NCBI GenBank assembly: GCA_959347315.1
Contig: OY365813.1
Span: 34,575,393 to 34,639,392, forward strand
Reading direction: 5' to 3'
DNA: 64,000 nucleotides
DNA from: Bimastos eiseni
Lineage: Eukaryota; Annelida; Clitellata; Crassiclitellata; Lumbricidae
The position numbers were made by a program, and so were the translations under genes. A model generated the notes under the pieces. It was not told where the DNA came from. It was given only the letters and a program-made list of their open reading frames with translations, and made no database searches. Positions 45,220 through 56,200 of the stretch are shown in pieces. Position 1 is the stretch's first letter. Each line of letters starts with the position of its first letter.

Positions 45220-45410
45220 CGACAAGAAGAAGAAAAAGAAGAAGAAGAAGAAGAAGAAGGAAAAGTAGTAAAAGAAGAAAAAAAGGTTGATGAAGAAGAA
45301 GAAAACACTTACGGCCATATTCACACCTTGCTTACTTACTAACTTACTTACTTACTTACTTACTTACTAACCTACTTACTTACTTACTCACTCACTTGAG
45401 GCCATAACCA
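45220..45410. repeat. (GAA)n and (CTTA)n microsatellites
   Basis: AGAAGAAGAAG run at 45225-45300, then TTACTTACTTAC at 45325-45400, just upstream of the promoter of the gene at 45601. Confidence 0.93.
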
Positions 45411-45420
45411 AGGAATCTAA

Positions 45421-45472
45421 ATTGGCTTATTGGTCCCTGGGCTATAATCTTGTGTAACCGCAAATGACGTCA
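45421..45472 (+). promoter_or_regulatory. CCAAT boxes and CRE upstream of the 45601 gene
   Basis: Two inverted CCAAT boxes (ATTGG at 45421-45425 and 45429-45433) and a perfect CRE, TGACGTCA (45465-45472), lie 130-180 bp before the ATG. This is the usual layout of a constitutive CREB/NF-Y type promoter; function is inferred. Confidence 0.5.
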
Positions 45473-45600
45473 TCATTAATAGCGTCAGACTTGTATATCC
45501 AGTTTTTGTGAGAGTATTGAAGTTGAAATCGGTATAACCAATATTTTAGACGAACTTATAAAGAAGAATTATCTTATTATAAATTCGTCGAAGGCAAGTG

Positions 45601-48600
45601 ATGTCGGACCCGCGCGCATCAAAACGTCCAGGGTCGTCACTTTCAGAACCAGCAGAGAAAAAGCGGCGATTGACTGGTGACGCTGCCACGTAAGTTCAAC
45701 GGGAGATGGCCGTTTTTAAGTCGCAATCGAAATCGTAATCTCCAAAGTACTAAAGCGCCACTCGATTGCCATGCGCAGGGAACTAGCTATAACGTAGGCC
45801 CTAAGCATTGTACGAAGACTGCGTCAAGCACTCACGATGAGACGACGTGGCCAACGATAATGCAGTCGAGACTTATGCAGTTTTGCCATCTGGTCATTTT
45901 TGTCGCATCCGCCCAATGAACGTGTTATATTCTGCTGCAACGACTGGGCAAGTGACTGGTCCTTTTCGTCCACTTTTATCACGACTACCAGCAGAACGCT
46001 GCAGAAGTTATTTCTTTTGATCGTGGCAACAGTGGCGTAGCGAGGCAAGGCGCCGCCTGGGGCGAAGATATAAAATGCCGCTCCTGCCTATTTTTCCATT
46101 ACTTCGTTCTTGTACATATAGGCCTACCCCGAGATATGCACAATAAGGATAGGCATAGGACACCTGTTTTGATTGCTTCATTATGCGCTTATATACATTA
46201 TGATCATTCTATTCAGTATTCAAATAATTGTATGGCCTACAGTTAGTAACAGCATTAGCATGCACTTTCAAAATTCTATGTCCTTTGACTAATTAAAATG
46301 AATTATCATTAGATATAAAGAAATGAAAATAGAATAAGATTGTATTAATTAGGAAATTAACCAGTTATAAAGCAAACAAATAAAGCAAGCATCACAATAA
46401 AGTTACTAAACGTTTTGCAGGCTAGATCGAAAATTAAAGAAAGTCCCCATAAAATTAAAATTAAACAATACAAATCATGAGGCCTATTCTTTCTCTATGT
46501 GTATTGAAAAGAAAGTCCTTTAGGCCTAAGCAATGATTGAATCATAGTGACACCATAGCAAGTATGGTACTTAGAATAGATTAGTAACTGATAACTTTGA
46601 CCAGTTGGAGCGCTCATGAGTAGTAACTTTAAAGGGGCGCTATATAAATTTTCGCAATAAATGAATGAATGAATTAACTTATCATACGGATACGGTACGA
46701 TCTCATACTTTCACTATACTGTCAACTGCTAAAATTCAAAAAATTTACTTTTCTTGCTTTCCTTGCAGCAAAATTACTAATAACCTTGTCAAAGTTAATT
46801 GTGCCTGTCAAAGAGCGTTCAACTGAAAGAATTACTAAATTGGAATGTAGTGATTCTCTAATTGTGGGTCTTAAGTAGGTTTCAATTAATTTATTTTAAT
46901 TAGTTATAGTTTTGAAAATCCAAATTCTGTTTAGGCAATAACTCTTTCCTCAACCCAGATTCTAATTAAGAAAGATTTTTTGATAAATCCAACTTCTATT
47001 TAAGTTAGATTTCGATTGTGAATCCAACTTTGCATTAATTTTGTCATCACTCAAAATAGGCAAAAAGTCTTTCATTACTCAAATTTCTGTTTCATAAAAC
47101 TTTATTTGCATCAATACATGATGCATTTTGCATTTTTTTCATAAATCAAATCTATATTTATGCAGAGATTGTCCTTAATTAATTCAACTTTTTGCCTACG
47201 AAAGAATGATTTTTCATCAATCTAAGAATTTGCGCATTATTATAATTGCAAAATTTATTTCATTTTATAGGCGCGAAAGTCATGGCAAGACAGACAGAGG
47301 CGGCATTGCCATTTTGCAGCGTATCTATTAACACTAGGTGCCATTCGATGGTGTCCTTCTGTATATCGTATATGTTAGTTTTAAGTCGAGAAATAGCAAA
47401 AAAGCTTTAAGTTTGGACAAGAGCAAAGATGATGTCATGGGACATCATCTCAACCAGATAAGCTATTTAACCAAACGTAAGAACGTAACATTAGGTCCGT
47501 ATTAAACTTGACTACGTGGCGTGTTTCTAAGTATACCTGCCATAACGTCTCCTTATCTATGTCTGGTCGTCTTTTGTGCATGTGAACTTAGAAATTTGTA
47601 TTTAAAAATATAGGTCTACTTCATTAGAGTTTATTGTTTACTCGTTCGATGTATTATTATTCGACTTGGTTAGCATTGCGGTTGTTCAGAACGTTTCTAA
47701 CGTATTGTTTTATTTTGTCCACACATATTTTCAATAAAAATATATTTAATAAAATCAAATACGTTTAAATGAGCATTATATTTGTACATTTTTTATAAGC
47801 TGATAAAATAGTATACGCCATCTCACAGTCAAGAACTAACTACGCCTACCTGAATTGTTCAGGTAGGTCTACCTGAATTTTTCAGGCAGGCCTACTGTAG
47901 GCCTACGCTTGAAAGTTCAGGCAACAAAAGTTTACCTGAATGGTTCCGGTATTTCGTACCTGAACTTTTGTAAGAGTGTAATGAAACGTATCAACCAAAG
48001 AACCAAAGTTTCAGGAGTAAGATAGGCTGCAGCCGGTTAGGAGACTCGATTTGCCTAGTTTCATAAAAATTGTATTCGCACACTAGATTCTTGTGTGCTC
48101 TGGCTTCACCGCCCGTGTGCGTGTGAACATGCGCCCAGCATAGAGGGAACATTGCGACTCGTGTCTTGTCTGTGGAGATACCACTAAATAATGTTAACTA
48201 TATTCTATTGTTATGCCATTCGAAGAATGAAGGTGCTGTGAGATGAGTATATATACTAAGTGTCAATGACAGCGACTATACATCAAGACAGTAGGCCTAT
48301 ACCATGCCGCTATAAGAAAAAAAAGCGTAATTGAAATCTTTTACAACTCTCTTGTTGTAAGCTGCTTATGTAGCCTACACCAGCATCCTGACTCTGCTCT
48401 GACTGCTCAAATCATTCTTTATCAGCACCATGACTCTGCTCTGACTGCTCATATCATTCTTCATAAGCATCATGAATCTGCCAGAACTACTAGGGCCTAC
48501 CACAGAAAATGCAAGGTTTTGCATTGCTGAGGAGTACCGAACCACAGAAATTTAGTTTTAGAAGCATTAATAATATTAAGAGAGAAACGATTAGATTTAT

Positions 48601-49069
48601 TGTGTCCTTCCTGGAATGACCGACCGACCACCGACCGATTGACCGACCGAATGACCGACCGATGGACCGTCCGACCACCGACCGAATGACTGACTGATTG
48701 ACCGACTGACTGATCGACCGACCGACTGATTGACCGACCGACCGACTGATTGATCGACTGATTGATCGACTGATTGATCGATTGACCGACTGACTGATCG
48801 ACCGACCGACTGATTGACCGACCGACCGACTGATGACCGACCGGCTGATTGACCGGCTGATTGACCGACTGATTGACCGACTGATTGACCGACTGGTTGA
48901 TCGATTGAACGATTGACCGACCGGTCCGACTGATTGACCGATTGATTGATCGACTGACCGACCGACCGACTGATTGACCGACCGACCGACTGACTGAATA
49001 TGGAACTACTCATTCGCTTGTAATCATCGACATTGGATATATATATATATACATATGTATATATATATT

Positions 49070-49102
<33 letters not shown>

Positions 49103-52100
49103 TGTTGCTATAAGATTAATTCAGTTTTGTCAAGCATTTAGTTAATATTTGTAAAGCATTCCTTGTCTGCGCACTTTTACTTGATTTGTGTTAAGATGGC
49201 CATAACTAGCGAGACATTGCGAGTACTAATGAGTTTTGGTCTCCTGTGTGATCTCACGAAAAATTGCAATACTCGTAATTATTGGGATTTACAAACATCG
49301 ATTGATGATTGATATGTTTATATATATATTTTTTTTAAATTTATTTGCTTACAGAGGTCACGTGGTCGATCCTGCGCAACAAGACATCCGTGTAGCCCAA
49401 TCGGAACCAGCTGTTGATGATCGTCCAGAGCTACAAGACATCCGTGTAGCCCAACCGGAACCAGTTGTTGATGATCGTCCAGAGCTACAAGACATCCGTG
49501 TAGCCCAACCGGAACCAGCTGTTGATGATCGTCCAGAGCTACAAGACATTCGTGTAGCCCAACAGGAACCAGATGTTGATGATCGTCCAGAGCTGCTGGA
49601 GAATTTCCGCCAACAGCTGACGACGAGTAAGAGATAATGAGTGCATTCGTCTACATCATTGTAGTAGCGCTTTACATATTTTGCATACGAGTTTACCATT
49701 GCAATGATCACATTATCCTGCAACGATAACCGTATATGTATCTAAAACAAGTCCTTAACCGAAAGTACCATTACTCAGCGTAATCGATTGATGCCTCGTC
49801 ACCTATAGTGGTGGTTAATAAATGAACAATTTGTACCTCTCTATTGTTATTAACGTCGTCAGCTACAATCTATTCTACATAATAACAGTCATGGTACGGC
49901 TGCTTAAGCAAGATGGCGGCAACGTTTAGTTAGGTTTGACGGTGTCTTTAATTAACGCTTTCCAATATTTGTACCCTTTGTTTTGCGGTTTGTGTGAACC
50001 TAGTCCTTATGGATAGAGTGGTGTTATTGCGTAGCGCATTTAAATCTGTTTCTGTCCAGGTTTCTGCAGGTTCTTAACTTTGAAGCAGTGTTGTATGCAA
50101 GACTTGAAACTTCAAGACCAAGACGAGACCGAGACAGTGAGGTGCCGAGACCGAGACAGTGAGGTACCAAGACCGATACCGAGACATGAGGTTCAAGATA
50201 GTACGAAACAGTAAAAGACAAGTGATCCTATAATAAAATGCTTTAAAATACTAATGTATTAGTTTTCGGGAATAAGGTTCATTTGTAATTTCAATTTGAA
50301 ACTTTTAATGTACATAGTACCACTTCCTGAGAACAGTTTTTATGTTGCCGCGCTTTATCTTTTTCGATATCTCTTCGTCGGCCTATCGTCTGCATAGTAT
50401 AAAGTAAGCTTTTTAGACTTGTCTGAAATCTTCTAGACGATTTTAAACAAGCAATTTCAGATACCAAACGAAATAAAAAGTTGCGCATATCCTTACTCAC
50501 CCTGAGAAACTCGAAGTTGTTCCGATCGTTTCGGTTATGGTGGTTTTACACCAATGACCAACGGGAGCGCATAGCTATTGTTTGTCAATAACTTCAAATT
50601 GCATAAAAGGAAACTTCACAATTTCAGGTTCTCTCTCAGACATTTTTCCACTTTAAGATAATTGAATTGATTTCAGTATGATGTGACTCGCGCGTTCACA
50701 TGAATTACCGTTTCTCATAGATTCCGGTTTCAGTTTCTAGCACAAGAGTTTAAGACAGTTAACGCGAAACTGATCGAGATAGATTGTTCGAGACAGAATA
50801 AGACTTTCACTTCAAGACAGTTCCTAAAAATTCGTGACACTACCTTGAGACCGAGACAGCAGGCTTCCAAGACCGAGACGCTAAAAAACTGTCTCGAGAC
50901 CATACAACTGTCTCGAGACTATACAACTCTGCTTTGAAGCACGAATCATCATCTCTCACATAAATGACTTTGCTTATAGACACTCGGATAGAATTCAATT
51001 AAATTTTCGTTTAATGAGAAGACCAAACTGTCACAGCCGCAAATTAGTTTACAATTGCATTCAATCTATCAATCATCATACACTATAATTATTTATATAT
51101 TGATCACAACCTGCTGTTCGGTCAGTAAATTTTCTTGTTAGAGTAGCAGAGACATAACATTATGGACGGCTCGACGCCTCTGTGGCCTTCGCAGAGTGCT
51201 AGGGGAGCCTGCAGCGTGTGTTGAGCGGAGAGAAGGCTGCATAACGTGACAGAAAGGCTCATCTACATGGACCCAGCACGGAAACCTCCAGGGAATAAGA
51301 AACGCATTTAAAGAGTGATAGGCTGATGGAGAGTTTCCAAAGACTAGTTTTGCCCTTAACAATGGATGAAGTTCGCTGGGCCGTACCGAGAGGGGGCAGC
51401 GGGGCCTAGGCCCAGGGCGTGAATGTGGAAAGGGCGCAAATTTCAGGATGGAACAACTTATTATTCTAAAAAATGCTCTATTTTCGAAATGTGGGTGGCA
51501 CTAAAAAGATGTTAAGCGCAGGGCGCATTTAGCTAGACACAGGGCGCAATTATAGCTCGGTACGGCCATGGAAGTTCATTCCAGGTTGATGGACCCGTGA
51601 TAGCAAACGTCCAGTGTTGAACCAAGGCAGTCTTCCTCCTAGGAGCAAAAAGATCAAGACAATCAACGGAGCGCAAAGAACGAGATGAAGTCGCAAAAGA
51701 ATGGTCAGAGAGATATTTCGAGACACTGCCTAGCTGGGCTTCTGAAACTAGATAATTTTGTAGTGGATACACTCAGTGACAGGGAGCCAGCGCAAGACTT
51801 CAAGCATATATGTAGAAATATGCTCACATCAATGGAGTTTGGATAGGAACCTAGCTGAAACATTAAGATCAATTGCAATGGAATAGGTGCTGTTTCAAGA
51901 GGTCCATTTTTTGGGAGTTGCAGTAAAGGGAGAGACTGATCATCTGAAGATATGTCTTGAGGGGGTGCTATATAAATGTTCAGTTACATTGCATTAGTGT
52001 CTGATAGCTCTTAGTCACCTCAATTGTAAGTTGCTGGAGAGCATCAGAGTAGAAATGTGTTCAGTGAACATGAGGGTGCAATCAAGTATGATGCTCCAGG

Positions 52101-54956
52101 CCATTGACAGTAGAAAAGTATGCGTAATCAAGGAATTTGTCAGTCAGTAGTTGAAGGTCAAGTTTAGCAAGTTGTTTCCCAGTCTCAACCCAGAACAGCT
52201 GAATCTTTGTAACGTTTAGGCAGCGCCTGTTGATCGACATCTAAGATAAGTAACAAGACATTCTGTAGGGTTGTGGTGATGATGATAATAAATTAATTAT
52301 GTATATTTGTGTATATGTATGTGTTTGCTGGCCTTCCACAGGCTGGGATTGTTTGTTTGAGGTAAATTTTGGTAGCATTTTTGTTGGTGGTTCATGTGTC
52401 TGACTAAATGCGGGATGTCCTCCGTTGGTGGTAGCCGCTGTCTCATTGTCCTATTTCTACAACAAGAGGTGATTTGATTGAGAGATGATTTCTGTTTCAG
52501 AGGTTGGGAACGATTTCAGATTCTGTTTTTCCAATACTGGTCAACTGGAGGTTAATCGGATTAAGAACAGGGACAGCACCCCTGAGGTCAGTTACCTCTG
52601 ACCACCTTACCTCACTTATCAGCATACATTATACCTTTGCTGCATTGCCTTACTTTGTCATCGACTGTATTTATGATGGCTGTCATTTTAGAACCTTTTT
52701 CAGTCTGCTCTAAGCCGACTCTCTGTCTTAGCGCTCCGAGTTTTTGGACGTAGATCTGGTTATCCAATTATGTGCCTTGCTTTTGCCGTGCCTTAGCTTT
52801 CAGGTCTAACCTTAATATACCTAGCATTACCTTATGACACTATACAATGCGTTACCTAATCATCCATAACCTTATTTTGCTCAATGCATTTGGACCTTAC
52901 TTTCCTCAATGCCTTTGGACCTTACATTGCTCAAATGCATTTGGACCTTACTTTCCTCAATGCCTTTGGACCTTACATTGCTCAAATGCATTTGGACCTT
53001 ACTTTGCTCAAATGCATTTGGACCTTACTTTGCTCAAATGCATTTGGACCTTACTTTGCTCAAATGCATTTGGACCTTACTTTGCTCAAATGCATTTGGA
53101 CCTTACTTTGCTCAAATGCATTTGGACCTTACTTTGCTCAAATGCATTTGGACCTTACTTTGCTCTCAAATGCATTTGGACCTTACATTGCTCAAATGCC
53201 TTTGGAACTTACTTTGCTCAAATGCATTTGTGTGGAACGTTCATATCAGGATGTGAAGGACCGGGCCAGAAAAGCCATTGCCCTTATCGACACATGGTTG
53301 AAGGATCCTAGAGATTTCGCCGAGGGAGAAGATACCAGAGCAACTGCAGAAGTAAGAAGGCAGATTATTTAGTGTTCTAGTTAATGATGATATTGTTATT
53401 CTAAAAATGCATAGCAATAGGCACTTGTCATGTTCTATGTAATAGACATTGCACTCAATCAATATATCATTCACCTTCTTCTTCCTCCTCCTTCTGCACC
53501 TCCACCTCTTTCTCTTCCTCCCCATTTCCTCCTTTTGCTCCCCCTCTTCCTTTCTCATCTTCTCCTTCTTTTTCCTCCTCATTCTTGTTGCTGTTCTTGA
53601 CTTTTATTTGTCTTTTTTTCAGGTCAGGTGCTTTATGCCGTTGCGGACTAGGTGCAGGGATGACGAAATCATGGAGTGGGGACTTCAGTTGCAGTTGAGA
53701 GGTAGGTATTAATTTCTCTAAATATTGGCGAATTTTGTAAGTCTAGTGTCAGCCATTGTTCTTATCCTCACAAATCATTGAGGGATGTTTGTTATGCAGA
53801 TGGGCGATTGACCATGGTCATATCGTGAGAAGGCACTTGGCGTGCCTCGTTCAAGTAAGTGCAGGACAGAAGGTCTCTTTGTCTGTCCTCTCTCTCTCTC
53901 TCTCCCTCCCTCCTTTATTCTGTGTCTGTGTCTGTGCGTATGTATCTGTCTGTCTGCCTCCCATTGACAGCTTCACATTTTTCATTGAATTGAATTGATA
54001 ACTGGTGTGATTGCTCCACATTTGGACCTTACTTTCTTCAATGATGCTAAAAGCTATACTGGCCTTTATTTCGAAATTTATATAGAGCCCCTATGAAGGC
54101 GCTATTTGAATTGAATGATTGAATCCTGGGTGCCTTTCATGTTTCAGAGGGAACCCGGCATGTTGCACTCCTTGTCAATTATAGAGGGCTTTGTGGGAGA
54201 AGCACAGGCCACACTCTCTACAGTTATACCACAAAAGTTAGTTTCACTTTTGCATTTTTCTAATGTCACTTAGGACGACATGTTGTCCCAACCTGTCAGA
54301 TATTTCACATTAAATAATAAAAACAATAGCAATAATCTGAGTAAATATTAATAATTATGTTTGTTGTAGTAATAGTAATAATCATGGTGATGATGATGAT
54401 AATGACGATAATAATAATACCACTAATAATAACACTAATAATAGTAAGGTTTATTATTCCTATTCTAATGATAATAATGAGGATAATAATAATGAAAATA
54501 ACAGTTATTACAATAGCAATAAGTCGAATTTAACTGTATTGACAGCCATGGTTTGTGCAATAATAGTAACAGTTCAGTTATAGGCATATTGACAATGGTA
54601 AAGAATCTATCGGCTCTCTAGAAATCTTTAAGATTGCGGTACATTGGTTTATAATTATTAATGAGTTTTTTAATTAAACATTCAGTTTAATTATTTTTAT
54701 TCTTTTGATTATATGCATGCAATTTCATATTGTTTTAAAATGTTCAATTTTATAGGAGTTTCAAACCTGGTTGACTCAGTCGGATCTTCTCTTCTCAAAG
54801 CTTAGAATTCAGCCGGACAAACAGGAACAGCAGCCAGGCCAACAGCAGCCTGCACAGCAGCAGCCAGGCCAACAGCAGCCTGCACAGCAGCAGCCAGGAC
54901 AGCAGAGGCAACAGCGAGGCCTGAGGCAGCGGCAAAAGCCGGGCCAGAGGCTGTGA
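45601..54956 (+). CDS. Unrecognised multi-exon gene, nuclear-localisation-like N-terminus, Gln/Pro-rich C-terminus
   Basis: Proposed exons: 45601-45689, 49355-49626, 52501-52586, 53250-53351, 53623-53705, 53800-53854, 54148-54236 (or about 54241) and 54756-54956. Phases match at every junction except the last. There the strong donor GTTAGT (54237) would shift the frame, whereas GTTTCA four bases on keeps it; alternatively an exon is missing. The first exon gives MSDPRASKRPGSSLSEPAEK then KRRL, a bipartite basic signal. The second has four 20-residue repeats (DIRVAQPEPAVDDRPELQ). The middle exons encode KVGNDFRFCFSNTGQLEV, DRARKAIALIDTWLKDPRDF, RCRDDEIMEWGLQLQLR, WAIDHGHIVRRHLACLVQ and PGMLHSLSIIEGFVGEAQ. 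The end is EFQTWLTQSDLLFSKLRIQP then QQPGQQQPAQ repeats. I recognise no domain and assign no function. Confidence 0.7.
46025..48480. other. First intron of the 45601 gene, left part
   Basis: AT-rich and unassigned. Contains a GCGCTATATAAAT tail at 46600-46680, a cluster of ACCTGAA/TTCAGGT palindromes at 47850-47965 and several TAGGCCTA palindromes. 46030-46075 (GTGGCGTAGCGAGGC) looks like one end of a DNA transposon, but no matching end was found. Confidence 0.45.
48605..49010. repeat. (GACC/GACT/GATT)n tetranucleotide array
   Basis: About 400 bp of CGACCGACTGATTGACCGAC-type repeats; the minus-strand RSVGRSVNQSV frame is an artefact. Confidence 0.93.
49035..49100. repeat. (TA)n microsatellite
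   Basis: TA runs interrupted by CATATG and TTTG. Confidence 0.93.
49377..49612 (+). repeat. 60-bp coding tandem repeat (4 copies)
   Basis: Four copies of a 60-bp unit in exon 2 of the unrecognised gene, each encoding QDIRVAQPEPAVDDRPEL with single-residue changes (S/P/P/Q before EP, A/V/A/D after it). The unit length keeps the frame. Confidence 0.95.
50086..50931. mobile_element. Non-autonomous hAT element with 8-bp target duplication
   Basis: Ends CAGTGTTGTAT and ATACAACTCTG (10 of 11 inverted matches), flanked by perfect 8-bp duplications CTTTGAAG at 50078-50085 and 50932-50939. Subterminal ACCGAGACAGTGAGGT and CCGAGACAG repeats are present at both ends. There is no transposase frame. It lies in an intron of the unrecognised gene. 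Confidence 0.88.
51110..51800 (-). pseudogene. L2/Jockey-like LINE C-terminal fragment, split by a MITE
   Basis: The minus strand encodes ATSSRSLRSVDCLDLFAPRR and FAITGPSTWNELPW, the typical end of a LINE reverse transcriptase ORF. The sequence is then interrupted (51375-51570) and continues as degenerate downstream sequence. Confidence 0.75.
51375..51570. mobile_element. 196-bp MITE inserted in the LINE fragment
   Basis: Inverted ends GGCCGTACCGAG (51379) and CTCGGTACGGCC (51556). Flanking TGAAGTTC and GGAAGTTC match at 7 of 8 positions, which suggests an 8-bp, hAT-type duplication. The interior has repeated AGGGCGC and no coding. Confidence 0.65.
51945..51998 (+). repeat. GCGCTATATAAAT-type tail
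   Basis: GATATGTCTTGAGGGGGTGC then TATATAAATGTTCAGTTACATTG, the shared 3' tail, in an intron. Confidence 0.65.
52866..53232. repeat. 26-bp minisatellite abutting an exon
   Basis: About 13 copies of CATTTGGACCTTACTTTGCT followed by CAAATG. The last, diverged copy ends about 15 bp before the acceptor of the exon at 53250. A stray copy lies at 54018-54046. All three forward frames are open. Confidence 0.93.
53470..53610. repeat. Pyrimidine-rich (CTT/CTC)n tract
   Basis: Long polypyrimidine stretch immediately upstream of the acceptor of the exon at 53623; it may act as an extended polypyrimidine tract. Confidence 0.7.
54065..54120 (+). repeat. GCGCTATATAAAT-type tail
   Basis: TATATAGAGCCCCTATGAAG then GCGCTATTTGAATTGAATG, just upstream of the acceptor at 54148. 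Confidence 0.5.
54300..54560. repeat. AAT-rich microsatellite with an inverted dispersed-repeat fragment
   Basis: Imperfect AATAATAAT sequence, followed by AAGTCGAATTTAACTGTATT and GACAGCCATGG (54525-54560), the reverse complement of the 4428-4560 repeat. Confidence 0.6.
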
Positions 54957-55200
54957 CATCTAGTTCTACTGGACTGGCATTTCACCGACTCTTCAATTGT
55001 TGTTACGGTGACGTTTTATTTTGTATTTCCTGAATGAGATCTGGTTCTCGTTTTTCCGTTGTTGATTGTAATGTATAACAACATTGTCTAAAATACCGTG
55101 ATTTATCATTAACCCCGGGATATCAGTAATGAAATCCCGGTTAACAGATGGAGAGTTGGGATACAACAGGATTTGATGCCCCTCAAATTAAAGCACTTAC
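54957..55200 (+). terminator. 3' UTR of the unrecognised gene with ATTAAA signal
   Basis: The stop codon at 54954 is followed by AT-rich sequence with ATTAAA at 55187-55192, a plausible polyadenylation signal. No competing frame. Confidence 0.45.
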
Positions 55201-55804
55201 TTACAAACATCACAAGAACATCTGTTTCTGCCTTTAAGATTTTATTAATCTGCAGGTTTTTTTGCAGTGTCTAGAGTCTCTTAAAACGTCACAAAAGCAT
55301 TCTCTTAACATACTCCGTCTCTTGATACGAAAATGAAGCGACTTCGATTAGTTCAATTGCATTAACTAGATAGCCACGAAGCATCCTAATACATTAATGT
55401 AGCTTCGATTGGTTCAAATGCATTCGCTAGATGGCGAATCAGTCTCTAAAAACAACCCACAAATTTAGTTTTAAGAGACCGATTTAATCAGTCTATTAAA
55501 ACGCCATCAAATCAGCTTCGATTGGTTTAATTGCATTCGCTAGATAGCTTCAACGCGAACATAATTATTGTTTAAAATTTTAACACGTGCAAATCTGGAT
55601 CTGAAAGTGGATAGTACATGATATCTCGATGCTAGAAAACAAAGAGAATGAATGCAGGCATTGGCTTAAACCGAACAGAATTGTCTCAGACTTGTCCATT
55701 GCACATGTCATGACCCTCCCTGTCGATCTGATCGCGAACTACGAACACTGACCTTTTATAACTTACTGCGGTTTGTCAGTTTTTTCTCATTAAACGAAGA
55801 TTAT

Positions 55805-56200
55805 ACACACACCTCAAATGCCCAGTCCGAAATCTTGGCGTCACCTTTGATCCTCACCTCTCTTTCTTCAACCACATCTCAAACCTCTCTCGCTCCTGTG
55901 TCAAGCACATTTGCGACCTTCGCAGACGACCCATGCTCGACTTCAAAACTGCTTCCACGATTGCCACTTCCATCGTCCATTCCAAGGTCGATTACTGCAA
56001 CTCCCTTTTCCACAACCTTGAGGCCACGTAAATCTAATGTCTTCAACTCATTAGCCAGAGCCGTCACCAAAACACCCAAGCATCATCACATCACTGAAAA
56101 CAGAACTCTGACCTCCAGTGGACTATCCTTTGGACAACCCTTTCGATCTGACGCAGCGCTCGTGAATAAGCTGGTGCCCTGCACTTGGCTTTAGAAATTT
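55805..56200 (+). pseudogene. L2/CR1-like LINE reverse transcriptase fragment
   Basis: Forward frames encode VRNLGVTFDPHLSFFNHISN, SCVKHICDLRRRPMLDFKTA and STIATSIVHSKVDYCNSLFH, the conserved C-terminal part of L2/CR1-type reverse transcriptases, then (shifted) LARAVTKTPKHHHIT. Truncated at both ends and frameshifted at about 56030. Confidence 0.85.

Noticed and set aside
52847..53372. Overlapping FGPYFAQMHLDL frames
   Set aside because: 26-bp minisatellite; only the following 53250-53351 part is exon-like.
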